Below, piece by piece: positions 11,039 to 21,618 of a stretch of DNA of 64,000 nucleotides. Made by a program: the position numbers and the translations under genes. The first letter of the stretch is position 1, and each line of letters starts with the position of its first letter. The notes under the pieces are model-generated. The model saw only the letters and a list, made by a program, of their open reading frames with translations, was not told where the DNA came from and did not search any database. This DNA comes from Hortaea werneckii (Eukaryota > Ascomycota > Dothideomycetes > Mycosphaerellales > Teratosphaeriaceae), in contig JBAOKB010000144.1 in NCBI GenBank assembly GCA_037044905.1, positions 1,798,001 to 1,862,000 of the forward strand, read 5' to 3'.

Positions 11039-11328
11039 ATGATTGCCACCACCTTCGAGATGACCCTGGGCAAGAACATTGTCCCCGTCTACACCTGCAC
11101 GCTGCAGAAGACGAAGAACATTGTGCCCGTGTACACCTGCACCCTGCAGGCGCAGCGAGGCAGGGTCATCTCCATGCCTAAGTGCACCCTCCAGAAGACC
11201 AAGAACATTGTCCCGGTTTACACCTGCAGCGTAAGTTCCTCTTCCTCCTCATCCTCCTAACAACCCCCCTCATCTTGCTAGGGATTCTTTCTTGCTAACT
11301 TTTCTTGTTTTAGGTCCAGCGCTTGTAA
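11039..11328 (+). CDS. spliced 68-residue protein of four 14-15-residue Cys repeats, unknown family
   Basis: Exon 1 is 11039..11230 and exon 2 is 11314..11328. The 83-nt intron has donor GTAAGT, a perfect TGCTAAC branch point and acceptor TTTTAG, so splicing is very likely. The protein starts MIATTFEMTL and then runs as four units: GKNIVPVYTCTLQK, TKNIVPVYTCTLQA, a diverged QRGRVISMPKCTLQK, and TKNIVPVYTCSVQR, ending in Leu. Each unit has one Cys. In KNIVPVYTC, units 2 and 4 differ at three bases, all synonymous, so the amino acid sequence appears selected. There is no signal peptide, membrane segment or dibasic Kex2 site, so it does not look like a secreted RiPP precursor. I do not recognise the family. 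Confidence 0.75.
11069..11325 (+). repeat. in-gene tandem repeat, 42-45 nt unit x4, interrupted by the intron
   Basis: Four units encode x-K-N-I-V-P-V-Y-T-C-T-L-Q-x. Units 1, 2 and 4 are near identical and unit 3 is diverged but keeps CTLQK. The intron splits unit 4 after TCS. Confidence 0.85.
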
Positions 11329-11815
11329 GCGTCTTCTCTCGCTCCGTTTTTTCGGGCTCGGATGAGTCGAGCGGGCGAGGCCTGAGGAGCTTGCCGGTCT
11401 GAAGGCTCCTTGTTCGCTGTTCAAAAAACCTTTTTGGAAAAACAATCTCTTCCGCGTCTTGCAATTTTTTGGCGGGGTCTTTCAAGGGTCGTTTGTGGTT
11501 TATTTGAAAAAAAAAAAAAAAATCTTGTTCTTCTGGATCTTTATTTTTCAAAAGGGAGCTTTGTGGGATTGGATTTTTGATCTTCCCACAAGGTAGAGCG
11601 TGGATCTCCCTTGTTAGTTCGTGCGCTGGAGACTTTTTTCCTGGTTTTTTCCAATTCCAGGATTTACTAGGAGTTGAGGGCGTGCGCGCTCTGCGAAACC
11701 TCATCGCATAGGGAAGAGATAAAATAGCAAGCTTGCTTTCTTTCCCCCCACAAGACTATTTTCCTCATCCCTCCTTCTTTTTTTTTTTTCGGATCTTTCC
11801 TTGCCTATTCTTCAA
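11329..11815. other. convergent 3' flanks
   Basis: Between the stop of the repeat protein (+) and the stop of the next gene (-). T- and A-rich runs (A-run near 11506, T-run near 11780) fit 3' untranslated regions. No gene seen. Confidence 0.5.
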
Positions 11816-12735
11816 TCATCCCTCATCGTCCTCATCAAGCCCAGCATCCTGCGCCGCTTGCGTGCTAACCCACTGCTCCATCATCTGGCTCCCGCCCGCC
11901 GGTGCTGTCTGCAGCGGCTGGGACCTCTTGCCTTTGCGCTTTACGACCAGGCAGAGAATGCGGCCGTAGATGCTGAAGCCGTCGTAGGACGTGTTCATGG
12001 CTAGCTTCTTCTTGTCATCTTCCGGTGCTTCTTCTGCTTCCTCGTCTTCCGCTTCAGCTGCTCGTGTCGCGTCTTGTCCGCTCTCGTCCCTCCTGCGCCG
12101 TTTAGACGGACGTGCGGCGCGTTGCGTAGCGAAGAATTCCTCGTCGTCTGAACTCACGAATAGGGGCTCGTCTTCGTCGGCTGTCGTGTCATGGCGCTTG
12201 TTACTCGCGTCCGACTCGGGAATGTCGCGTAGCTCGGGAACGTCATCGGCATGCTCCTGCAGGATCTCAGGCGGTCGCTCGTCGTCTTCGATGTGGATCG
12301 GGTTCTCGCTGGTGTTGAGCCACCCGGTAAGCTTGTTGCTAGTGGATTTCAACTTGGGCTTGTCTTGGAACGACTTTTGCTTGGTGAGCAGCGAGTGGCG
12401 GGTGGAAAGCTCCGTGAGGAAAATGGTGACCTCGAAGTCGTCTGTCCTGTACTTTAGCGATCTGCGACATGAAGGCAGGTGGGCATATAGTAGGACATAC
12501 CCTGGCTGACTACATCTTTAATCCCCCGGTTCTTCTTGCTCCCCTTCCTCTTGGAGTTTTCATTCTCTTCACGTAGCTTCGGTAGCACCTTTGGGCGGAC
12601 TTCTTCGATAATGCGTGGGAGAACGGGGTCGCGAGAGGAGAGCAGCCATGGAGCATCCGAGGGTTTGTCCAGATAAATGCGCACTTCGAGGACGGAATAC
12701 TTGGTGATGCGCAGATAGCGTCGGATGGGAGACAT
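11816..12735 (-). CDS. conserved fungal protein of unknown function
   Basis: Exon 1 is 12735..12501 and exon 2 is 12441..11816, with a 59-nt intron (donor GTATGT, acceptor GGACAG), giving 286 residues. The N-terminus, MSPIRRYLRITKYSVLEVRI followed by LDKPSDAPWLL, looks like a compact folded domain. The middle is acidic and Ser-rich, with two SUMO-interaction-like segments (PIHIEDDE, EPLFVSSDDEE) and a basic RPSKRRRRDE nuclear-signal-like run. The C-terminus carries SYDGFSIYGRILCLVVKRKG and then QMMEQWVSTQ. I believe this layout recurs in filamentous fungi as a hypothetical protein; I cannot name a function. It is divergent from the BolA gene 193 bp away and may share its promoter. Confidence 0.8.
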
Positions 12736-12928
12736 GGGTGGACAACGACAGCTTCTACTGCAGACGGAGTTGGTCTTACATGTCGATACCGGTAATGCGA
12801 GTCGACTTTCACATGCTCACAAGATCTATGCGCGTAGAAGGTGTCATAAGCCGAAAATCCCCCGCTTGCCTTGCATCTTCGAACTCTCGTTTCGTCTTAC
12901 AGCACAAGTACATCTATAGCCGCCATTT

Positions 12929-13470
12929 ATGTTTCGATTAGCTACACGAGGGGCTGCGGTGCAGCGCACACTGTTTCAAAGGACAATGGCTACTTCACAG
13001 ACGCCGATGGAAGATGTCATGCGGACGAAGGTTGGTTCCTAAGCCATCTAGCTACCACCTGCATACCAGTACATAGCCTTAGACCACAGGCTGACAGTTC
13101 TCTGCTACGTTGTCCAGATCAACGAGACTCTGACGCCGACGGCACTCGAAATCTTCAATGATTCACACCTACACGCCCATCATAAAGCCATGCAAGGCAG
13201 CACGTCGCGGGAAACCCATTTCAGGTCGGTCTGATCCCGAAGAGACCCCCATACTTCAGCACGAATCATGTTTGTACTGAGACAGACCAACCACACAGAG
13301 TATATATCACGTCGGACGCTTTCAAGTCCAAGATGCAACCTGCACGCCACCGGATGGTCTATACCCTGCTGAAGGATGAGCTGGCTGCGGAAGGCGGGAT
13401 CCATGCTCTGCAGCTGCGGACGCGCACAGTGGAGGAAGAGGAGAAGGCGAAGGCGAAGGAAAGCGCATGA
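12929..13470 (+). CDS. BolA-family protein (Fe-S cluster trafficking)
   Basis: Three exons: 12929..13030, 13118..13224 and 13299..13470, giving 126 residues. BolA proteins act with monothiol glutaredoxins in Fe-S cluster delivery. Visible are INETLTPTALEIFNDS, the conserved histidine stretch HLHAHHKAMQGSTSRETHF, VYITSDAFKSKMQPARHRMV and the C-terminal helix after GGIHALQLRTRT. From the first ATG it begins MFRLATRGAAVQRTLFQRT, an amphipathic arginine-rich presequence without acids that suits mitochondrial import. A second in-frame ATG at 12986 would give a cytosolic form. Intron donors are the unusual GTTGGT and GTCGGT. Bol1, Bol3 or a Uvi31-like protein are all possible. Confidence 0.88.
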
Positions 13471-14357
13471 TGATATCGAGGCCGGGTGAAGAGGAGATGC
13501 TGAAATCTGCCCGCAGCTGCGATTGCGACACGCCATCATGTCATTGCTAGCCATTCAGCGTCGTAGGCTGCCAGGATCTCTTGATGGGTTGCGTGAGAAT
13601 TCAAAGCACGCAAGCAACCCCGTCAAGGCCATGCGCTTGCCAGCGGGTTCGTCGCATGGCTGAGGTGCGCAACCTCAAGGAGCTCTGGACCACAAACGTA
13701 CCAGCTATGCGAAATGAAGGCAAAATTGCACGCGGAGATGCCAACATCTTCAATGAAAGCCATCATCTTTCAGGCAAATTGAGACATACATGGTATGGAG
13801 GCCATCTATCGCTATCGCCAGACGTAGCAGCGCGAGCCAATCAGAAAGGGCTGTTGGGTAGTGTTAGTCAGCGGCAATGGAGCCGCAGGAATTGATGACG
13901 ATGCGGAAGAGAAGCAGGAACAGGAAAAGCGCATCGTTCCTCAGTCCGTCCTCTGCCTCTTCCCTTTTGTCACCTTCGCACATTCTCTCACTATTTGCCA
14001 GGTTACTGTAGTGAGTGTAAATATCGATTGTCCTTCGTCGGAAGAAGCAACAAGACAAGCAGCCGACTCTCAGCAGGCGGCGGGTCAGCAACTGCGCATG
14101 TAGAGTGGGTAAGATGGTCACTGCGTGACCATCAAGGTGCAATTTGCCAAGACCTTTGCTTCTAGGTTTGCAGCATGTTTCCCTCAACCAAGCTGCAAGC
14201 GTCGCCTATGCCAATTCCTGCGAGCTCACAACGTCCTCCGTCCAGCTGGTAGCCTTCTTGTATCACAGCCAGGGAAGCAAAACCACTTTAAAGGTCTTTT
14301 GCGAGCGGCTGGATTGCGCCTGGCTTCATTTTCGCAATTAACTCGGGCCCAACCAAC
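13471..14357. other. BolA 3' flank and ZIP promoter
   Basis: No gene seen. A candidate zinc-response element lies at 14285..14295. Confidence 0.45.
14285..14295 (+). promoter_or_regulatory. candidate Zap1/ZafA-type zinc-response element
   Basis: ACTTTAAAGGT matches the yeast Zap1 consensus ACCYTNARGGT at 10 of 11 positions and lies 63 bp before the ATG of a ZIP zinc transporter. The match is suggestive only. Confidence 0.35.
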
Positions 14358-15487
14358 ATGTCGACGTGCGAGGGCGGAAACGATTACAACGGCCGGATCG
14401 GTGTCAGGATATCATCCATCTTCGTCATCTTGGTCGGATCGTTCCTGGGGACTTGGTTCCCGGTCTTCGCAGCACGGCACAAGGATATCGGTGTGCCAGG
14501 ATGGGCCTTCTTTATTGCCAAGGTAACGACAACACTCCCTTCAAAACGTCGCAGGAGATTCATCAGACTAACTGTTTCGTCCAGTATTTTGGCAGCGGGG
14601 TGATTGTGGCGACCGCCTTCATACATTTGTTGGCGCCTGCCAATGAAGCCTTGAAAAATCCGTGCTTGTCTGGACCTATCACTTCTTATCCCTGGGTCGA
14701 AGGCATCTGCCTCATGGTAATCTTTGCCATGTTCTTTGTTGAATTGATGACGATGCGATATGCGAAATTCGGACACGACCACGGGCACAGCCACGAACAT
14801 GGGGACGGCCATCAAGCGCTCGCTAAAAAGGAAGGCGACTTTGATGGATTTAAGGACTTGCCCGAGCAGCCTGAGCTGGAGATGCAACGACAAGCGTCGT
14901 GTAGTGGCCCGCATGTGCCCGGCGACGATCACCTTGGTCATTCCCGTAGCCATATGGACCACGAGGACCACCACAAAGCTTTTGACCCGGAGAGCTACGC
15001 CGCTCAGCTAACCGCGATCTTCATCTTGGAATTCGGCGTCATCTTCCACTCGGTCTTCATCGGATTGACCTTGGCTGTGTCTGGCGAAGAATTCGAGACG
15101 CTTTATGTCGTGCTTGCCTTCCACCAGACTTTCGAAGGTCTCGCACTTGGCACCCGACTTGCAAGCGTAGAGTGGCCGAAGTCTAGGAGATGGACGCCGT
15201 ACTTACTCGGCGTGGGCTATGCTATCTCCACGCCTATTGCGATTGCCATCGGCATCGGTGTCCGAACAAGCTTCGCCCCAGGAAGCCAGAAGACGCTCAT
15301 CACGAACGGCATCTTCGACTCGATCTCTGCTGGTATCCTGATCTACACAGGTCTGATCGAGCTCATGGCGCACGAGTTCATGTTTAGCGAATACATGCAG
15401 AAAGCGCCTGTCCGCGAGGTGCTCTCGGCCGTTGGCATGATGGCGCTGGGAGCCGGTCTGATGGCTTTATTGGGCAACTGGGCTTAG
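14358..15487 (+). CDS. ZIP-family zinc transporter (ZRT1/ZRT2-like)
   Basis: Plasma-membrane Zn2+ (possibly Fe2+) importer. Exon 1 is 14358..14522 and exon 2 is 14585..15487 (62-nt intron with a CTAAC branch), giving 355 residues, usual for fungal ZIPs. Eight membrane segments are apparent. The large loop after the third holds the His-rich HDHGHSHEHGDGHQ zinc-binding motif. Helix 4 has EFGVIFHSVFIGLTL, the ZIP signature with the pore histidine, and helix 5 has AFHQTFEGLALGTR with the HxxxE metal site. The C-terminus is short and hydrophobic (ALLGNWA), as in the family. The start MSTCEGG is the first ATG giving an extracytosolic N-tail before segment 1. Confidence 0.95.
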
Positions 15488-16202
15488 ATTTAATTCCCAG
15501 GAAAAAGCATCTTGACGAATTTGGTGGGATATTTTTGTTGTTAGCGTTCAAGCGAATGTAACGATTCTTCGATGTCCAATGGTACCACATCTTCCTCGCA
15601 TGGCGAAATGGTTTCATAAAGTGTAGACGGCCACTGCATGGTCAGTTGTCCTTACATAGGTGGAGTCTCCATACGATAACAATGAACATGGCGTGTGCTT
15701 CCAAGCTTGCTCGGAGATAGCGACCGTGCCAAATGATGGATCCGTCACACTGCTAGGTACATATAGGCAGCGGCGCAAGGTAAGGTACAGTACCTTAAGA
15801 GGTGTGTGCTGTATGCCGCCGCTGCAAGCCAATGAGCACACATTCGGGGACGGGGCAATTTTGCTCCGACCGGACTTGTGAGTGACAACGTTGGAAGGCC
15901 CGGAGTCCGGTCCTCCTCGCAAGCAGACGGCCTTGTAACTGCATGCAACAATAACTGACCGTCAACACAACCAATCTTTGCATACCGCCGCTTAAGACCG
16001 CTAGCCTCCGGTGCGCGATCATTGTAGGCTCCGACTGGTGTGCATACAAAAGGCAAGATCATCTCCTCTCGACTGAGAAGACCACATGCCATTGTAGCGT
16101 GCGTTCACATCTCAGCTTTTACCTTGTGGCCTGAACTTTTGTACATCACTACCTGCCTCAGCAACCGAAGGCCACTCTCTCAAAAAAGAAAGAAAAAGAA
16201 AT
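15488..16202. other. intergenic, ZIP to SDR
   Basis: No supported gene. It holds the ZIP 3' flank and SDR promoter; the SDR leader is A-rich just before its ATG. Confidence 0.5.
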
Positions 16203-17452
16203 ATGTCTGCCTCCGACATCCTAACCGGCTTCCTCCCTCACTTCTTCTACTCCCAATTCTTCATCACGCCCCCTTACCCGACCCACGACTGCAGCGGCCA
16301 AACCATCATCGTTACGGGCTCCAACACCGGTCTAGGGAAAGAAGCCGTCCGCCACTTCGTGCGCTTGAACGCCGAGAAAGTCATCATCGCCTGCCGTTCT
16401 ACCGCGAAGGGAGAGGCTGCTAAGCAGGACATCGAAGCGAGCACGGCCCGCAAAGGCGTCGTGGACGTGTGGCCCCTGGATCTGACGGACTATGAGAGCG
16501 TCAAGGCGTTCGCGCAGCGTGCGAAGGGTCTGGCGCGGCTGGATGTTGCGCTTTTGAATGCGGGGATTAGTAAGTTGGGCGATTCTTTTTCATCTTCATA
16601 GGGGGAGGGGGAAGGCGGTCATCCCTTCTGATTTGGCGGATTTGGACCGGGTTTGGCTTATGATCTTTCATGGCAGATACCCCGGAATTCACCACTGTCG
16701 CGGGCAATGAGAGTACCATCACCGTCAACGTCGTCAGTACTTTCCTTTTAGCACTGCTCCTTCTCCCGAAGCTCCAGGAGAGCGGGAATAGGTTTAATAC
16801 CATCCCTACTCTTACGGTCGTGAGCTCGGAGATGCATTTTGTTACATCCGTAAGTATCCACCCCTTCAGGGGAGTTTGTTGCAAGAACGATGCTAAAGCT
16901 ATTGGTCAGTTCCCTGAGAGGACCTCTCCGACGATTTTCAAGACGCTAAATGAGCCCGAGCAAGCTCGTATGGCTGATCGATACGCGCTGTCTAAGCTCC
17001 TCGAGGTCCTCGCTTGTCGCGAGATAGCCCGCAATCATCCTGTCGATCAGTTGAAAGTCACGCTGAACTTTGTTCGTTGCAACCCTCAATTTACTGCTGC
17101 TTGAGCGTCTCGTACTGACTGTTTCAATCAGGTCAATCCAGGATGGTGCATCAGTGAGCTGGTCCGTTATAGTGTCGCCTCATTCGGCTCCATAGCCAAG
17201 GCCGTCTTGAACCTGGTCATGCGCGTCATGTGCCGGACAACGGAGGTTGGAAGCAGAACTCTAGTCCATGCGGGCCTTTCTGGTCCGGAGACGCATGGCA
17301 AGTACATGAGCAACTGCAGGGTCGAGGAATGTGCGCCTCTTGTCCAGTCTAAGGAAGGCCCGGAGATCCAGAGACGAGTGTGGCAGGAATTGTCGGAGAA
17401 GCTCAACGAGATTGAACCGGGTGTGACTAGAGTGTTGGAATCTCGACGATGA
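16203..17452 (+). CDS. short-chain dehydrogenase/reductase (retinol-dehydrogenase-like)
   Basis: NAD(P)-dependent oxidoreductase, substrate unknown. Four exons: 16203..16569, 16677..16849, 16910..17071 and 17132..17452, giving 340 residues. Motifs in order are TGSNTGLGKE (cofactor loop), LDLTDYESV, NAGI (split by intron 1), VVSSEMH with the catalytic Ser, FPER, and the YALSK active-site Tyr/Lys. NPGWC follows the last splice. About 35 residues precede the Rossmann fold, a common extension in this fungal subgroup. Introns are 107, 60 and 60 nt; the third uses donor GTTCGT. Each splice restores the frame and a family motif, so the model is well supported. It converges on the neighbouring MFS gene. 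Confidence 0.92.
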
Positions 17453-17536
17453 TGAGTAGTCGGCGATAAATACTGTCAGCCTGCTCTGGAGTCTATGATC
17501 TACTATTGCTTTTCCTTTTCCGCTGGGACTGCCCCA

Positions 17537-19508
17537 TCAGGCTTTCTCGACTTTCTCGACAGTCGCTTCTACACGTTCTGTCATCTGGTCCTTCACGCCT
17601 TTCAGGCATAGCACAGCTATCAAAGCCAGTGCCACAAAGGGAAAGATACTCCACCACGCCAGCCGATAGGCATGAGCATAAGCCCAATGGCTAGCATCTA
17701 AAGCGGCTTTTGCAATTGCGGATGTAGTGCCCGGAACTTCATCAATGCCTTGTCCACTGCTGATCGCATCCAAGAGCGCTGACACCGAATCCTCAGGAAG
17801 CCCAGTCTTGAGCGCCGCGTCGGCCACCTGGGAGCTCCAAGTCCTCGCAATCTTGCCATTGATAATGGCATCCAATACAGCAGAGCCGAACGCTCCACCT
17901 ATCGCTCGAGCAGAAAAAGCCAACCCGGTCGCTGTGCTGAGATGAGAATGAGGAGCCGAGAACTGCACGGCGGCAACCAATAGTGTCAAAGGCCCTGCCT
18001 GTCCCACCCCGGCAATCACATTAAAGCCAATCTGTGCGTGGTTCCAGCTGGGCCTGATACATCCGTACAAGACTGTCACGACCAGGAATATGGCAAACGT
18101 GACTACAAGCGGCCATTTCAGGTCCTTGAACTTAGTCGCGTACAGCGCAATAGGCACGCTGGCTACGAGCGTGGTTACAGAGTAAGCCAGCTGTCGTAGA
18201 CTGATGACCCAACTGCTGCTTTCGAAGCCGAGATGCAACGCAATCCGCGGCGTGACGCTGTTGACCGCCGAGTAGAAGATCCAGCCTTCGACGGCGAAGG
18301 CCAAGCATGCGAGCGCGAAGTTCGGGGATCCCTTGAAGAAGACGTGCGCCACGATCCCGTCGGTACGGCCTTTCCATTCGTACACGCTGAAAAGGAGGAG
18401 CATCCCTAGTCCGATCCCAAGAGGCGCCGCCACGTGTGCGTCGCTCCAAGGGTACGCACCGCCGCCCCAATCGAGGGCTAAGAGCATGAGCGTGGCAGCC
18501 GTTACGAAGAGAAAACTGCCGATGGGATCTATGGCCCAGAATAAGTCTTTCAACGCGAGTCTTGGGTAGTCGGGATGTCGTCTGGGCCAGTAGAAAGCTA
18601 GGAGACCTAGACTCGTGGCCAGGTGGAAAGCGGCTTGCATCTACCTCTCAAATCAACACTGAGAAACAATCTTAAGACCGGAGCCTTGGGTTCTTGCTTC
18701 GGATTGAAACGAACTCACCCAAAAGATCCCCCTCCACCCATCAGCATTCCTGTTCGTCAGCCCTCCCGCACTCAACCCCCCTAACAGTCCACCCACCGCA
18801 CCACCGATAAAAGCGAGCCCATTCGCCAACGCCCGGTACTTCAAGGGAAGCACCTCAGCGGGTATCGCTTGCACGATGGCGATGGTCGCAAGCGTGACAC
18901 CTATCAACATCCCGCCCCCGATCAACGTCGCCATCGTCTCCGCCCGGGCGCTGACGACCGCCCCCACGAACGCGATCAGTGGCGGGATGGAAGCGAGGTA
19001 TTTCCGGTCGAGGACGTCGGAGAGTCGACCTACGAAGGGGGAGAGACTGGGTTAGGCGAAGTAAGTCAGCTAGTGAGATTTCTTCATTTGCCTTCTCTAC
19101 CGGAAAGCCGGCCTTCTTCTGTTTCCCCATCTGTTATTAAGCCCATTGATGCGTGGTCTTACACGCTTTGCATCAACAGCGGACCCTGGATGATCCAGCC
19201 TGCGATCCCGCCGTCCCCGAGGTCTCGCTCGATGAAGGCTATGACGGAGCCGGCGGCTGTGACGACGTAGACCTATCGATTTATGTCAGGGAGGATGTTG
19301 AGGCGCGGCGAGTAATGGCTGCTCGGGGGTATTCTTATTGATTATTTACCTGAGCCATGATTGCGAAGCAGGATATGAAGACAACCATCCATGTTTTCCA
19401 TGTGAGATGGATGTGAAATGGAGTTTCGTCAGCTTCTTCGTGGAGTTCCTCGTCCTGTCTGACGACTGCTGTCGATTCTATTTGTTCTGAGCCGGTCTTC
19501 TCGGCCAT
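17537..19508 (-). CDS. MFS efflux transporter, fungal Tri12/siderophore type
   Basis: Proton-driven exporter of 566 residues with about 14 membrane segments. Four exons: 19508..19350, 19272..19163, 19046..18719 and 18640..17537. The N-tail is acidic, beginning MAEKTGSEQIEST. QSVLSPFVGRLSDVLDRKYL, formed across intron 2, contains the MFS motif A-like G-R-x-S-D-x-x-D-R-K loop between segments 2 and 3. AIPAEVLPLKYRALANGLAF is characteristic of the Pfam fungal trichothecene efflux pump (Tri12) family. Members export toxins or siderophores or are uncharacterised; the cargo here is unknown. No toxin biosynthetic genes are adjacent, though a DapA-family aldolase and an SDR flank it. Confidence 0.9.
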
Positions 19509-20035
19509 GGCGAGGAGTCTTTAGATAAATAAAAGCAGGCGGAACAACGTAGATTGCGGTCTTGAGATATAGAGCAAATGATTTAGGTTGGGAAGTCAAG
19601 CATTCTCCGCAGTCTTAAACAATCGGCAATTGTCTTGCAAGAAATCCTTTCCTGCAACCTGCACATCACTATGCGGGGTCGGGTGTACTCCGCATGGTTC
19701 TGCCATTGCAAAGAAGCTGACCTTGAACATGCATGCATGCATGATCGGCAATTTGAGCAATCCCATCTGCCGCGATGGATTCCTGCGCATATTGGACAAT
19801 TGAAAAAGCCCCAAACCTACCATACAACGTGGAGCAAGACAGGTCAGTACAGTCTAAACTTGCTAAAGGAATTGCAAAAATCGGACGTATCTCATTGCTA
19901 TAGGGGCAGTGTTAGTAAATGCAGGCACAATATAGTAGCATTAAGAGCGAAAAAGCTGACGGGGATTAAAAACGTATAGAGCGGTATTGCTAGTCGGAGG
20001 ATTCCTACATCGAGTTCGAACTGTAGATTCACTGC
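19509..20035. other. intergenic with repeat copy B
   Basis: Promoter of the MFS gene on the left and repeat copy B against the 3' end of the aldolase gene on the right. No gene seen. Confidence 0.55.
19848..20026. repeat. dispersed repeat, copy B
   Basis: Diverged copy of 396..555 in the same orientation, with shared TACAGTCTAAACTT at the left and TATAGAGCGGTATTGCTAGTCG near the right. The right end can form a small hairpin (CTACA...TGTAG). It ends 10 bases from the stop codon of the aldolase gene. Confidence 0.7.
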
Positions 20036-21062
20036 CTATAGAGAATCCTCAACCCGAATCAAATCCTGCATCTTCTGTCTGATAGCCTCCTTGTCAGCGT
20101 CACTAGGCGGCTCATAAGGCCTTCTCGGCCTCAGCTTCTCCTCTGCGCCCTCTACACCCGCGCTTTTCGCGCTCGTAATACTCGTCGCGAACTTCGTAAA
20201 CGCAATCGCGCCTTTACTAGTCGTCCCCTCAACCAACGCAGCACTCCTGTGGAGCTTCAACGCCTCAGCATGCTTGCCTGCAACGTACAGCTCGTAGATA
20301 TGCCGGATCGTCTTGGGAAACACGTTCCCGAAGGCGGCGATACATCCTGCGGATCCGCTGGCGAGACCACCTAGGAGGAAGTCCGACTGTCCGCCAAAGA
20401 CGGAGAAGGTCTCCGCGGGGAGGGTGGCAGAGAGCCGAGTGATCTTCGCCACCGACGCGCAGGTCAGCTTGACGCCGACAATATTCTGGTGTTTCTGCGC
20501 CAGCGCGGCAATAGTCTCCGAGTCTAGATCGACACCGTTACAGACGCCTGGGAAACTACACAAAACCTCGTCAGCGAGAAACGAATGCAGCAAGACATTT
20601 GTTTATCTTGATTGAGACTTACTTGTAGATAACAATCGGCAACGGACTCTTCGCCGCAACCTCCTCATAAAAATTCCTCACCACTTTTGCACTCGTCGCT
20701 TTCCCAAAATACGCACACGGCAGCACCAGCACGTAATCCGCCTGCGCCTGCGCCGCATCCGCAATGTACTCGAGCACCTGCTTGGTTGAGTGGCCGCCTA
20801 CGCCGGCCATAAGAGGGTAATCGGGCCCGACGGCATCCCGCGCCGTCTTCACCAGCGTCGCGCGCTCCTCGCGCGTGAGCAGGAAGGTTTCCGCGTTGGT
20901 GCCTAGGATCACGAGGCCGGTGAGGTGGCGGGAGAGGTACCGGTAGTATTTGGCTTGGGCGGCGAGGTCCAGTTCGTCGGTGGCCGGGTCGAAGAAAGTG
21001 ATAGCTGGGGCCCAGACGCCGGGTTGAGGGACCCGGGGTTTGGTTGATGAGGTTCCAGTCAT
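20036..21062 (-). CDS. DapA/KDG-aldolase-family lyase
   Basis: Class I aldolase of the dihydrodipicolinate synthase/N-acetylneuraminate lyase family, 319 residues. Exon 1 is 21062..20623 and exon 2 is 20555..20036, with a 67-nt intron. Fungi make lysine by the aminoadipate route, so a sugar-acid or hydroxy-oxoglutarate aldolase role is likelier than lysine synthesis. Visible are PGVWAPAITFFDP, LVILGTNAETFLLTREER, YVLVLPCAYFG with the conserved Tyr, GVKLTCAS with the Schiff-base Lys, and the phosphate/carboxylate loop FGGQSDFLLGGLASGSAG. Exact substrate is not determined; L-threo-3-deoxy-hexulosonate aldolase (GaaC/Lga1) is one candidate within the family. Confidence 0.9.
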
Positions 21063-21618
21063 TGTGGTTGGGCGGGAAGTGGTAGTGAGTATAGGTAAAT
21101 TGTAAAGAAGTTCAATGAGTATTAGGATTGATGAATGTCGTGACAGCTGGCGAACGCTACGCCGAGATCGGCAGGTGCGAAGGAAGAAGCTACGGCGACG
21201 GTTCCGAAGAGCTGCTGTGGGGCGTCGACACTCATCCTATGTGATGCGTGTTAGCAGCTGCAAAACACATCTACACGAGCCCGTCACTTTATGACCAACA
21301 CCGACAAGAAAAGAAAATGAAATCGCATGATATTTGAGATACATTACTGGTATGGAACCAAGATACAAGGGAAAAAAGCGCAGGGCCTCGCCGTAGACCA
21401 AAAATCGTAAACAATCTCAAGTGCTTTGGCCAGCCGCCATCATCACATCATTTTCCTCTTTCCGTTCCATGATAAGTTTTTTTGTTCCTTTTCCCGTATT
21501 ACCTCCCCATACACTCCTGGGTATATTGCTTTCCTTTCACCAACTGGATAACGGTGCTGTTTGACTGGTCGTTCGATGTGAAGACGTCGTCGAGGGAGAA
21601 TTAGATTTGGGAAGCGCT
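21063..21618. other. aldolase promoter and PIL1 3' flank
   Basis: No gene seen. The right half is T-rich and fits the PIL1 3' untranslated region. Confidence 0.5.

Noticed and set aside
11039..11328. Micro-protein as a dikaritin-type RiPP precursor for the UstYa-like enzyme
   Set aside because: No signal peptide or KR/KK cleavage sites between units, and the UstYa-like gene is ~50 kb away.
17453..21062. Tri12-like MFS plus aldolase plus SDR as a toxin gene cluster
   Set aside because: No synthase, P450 or pathway regulator present; the neighbours are ordinary metabolic and structural genes.
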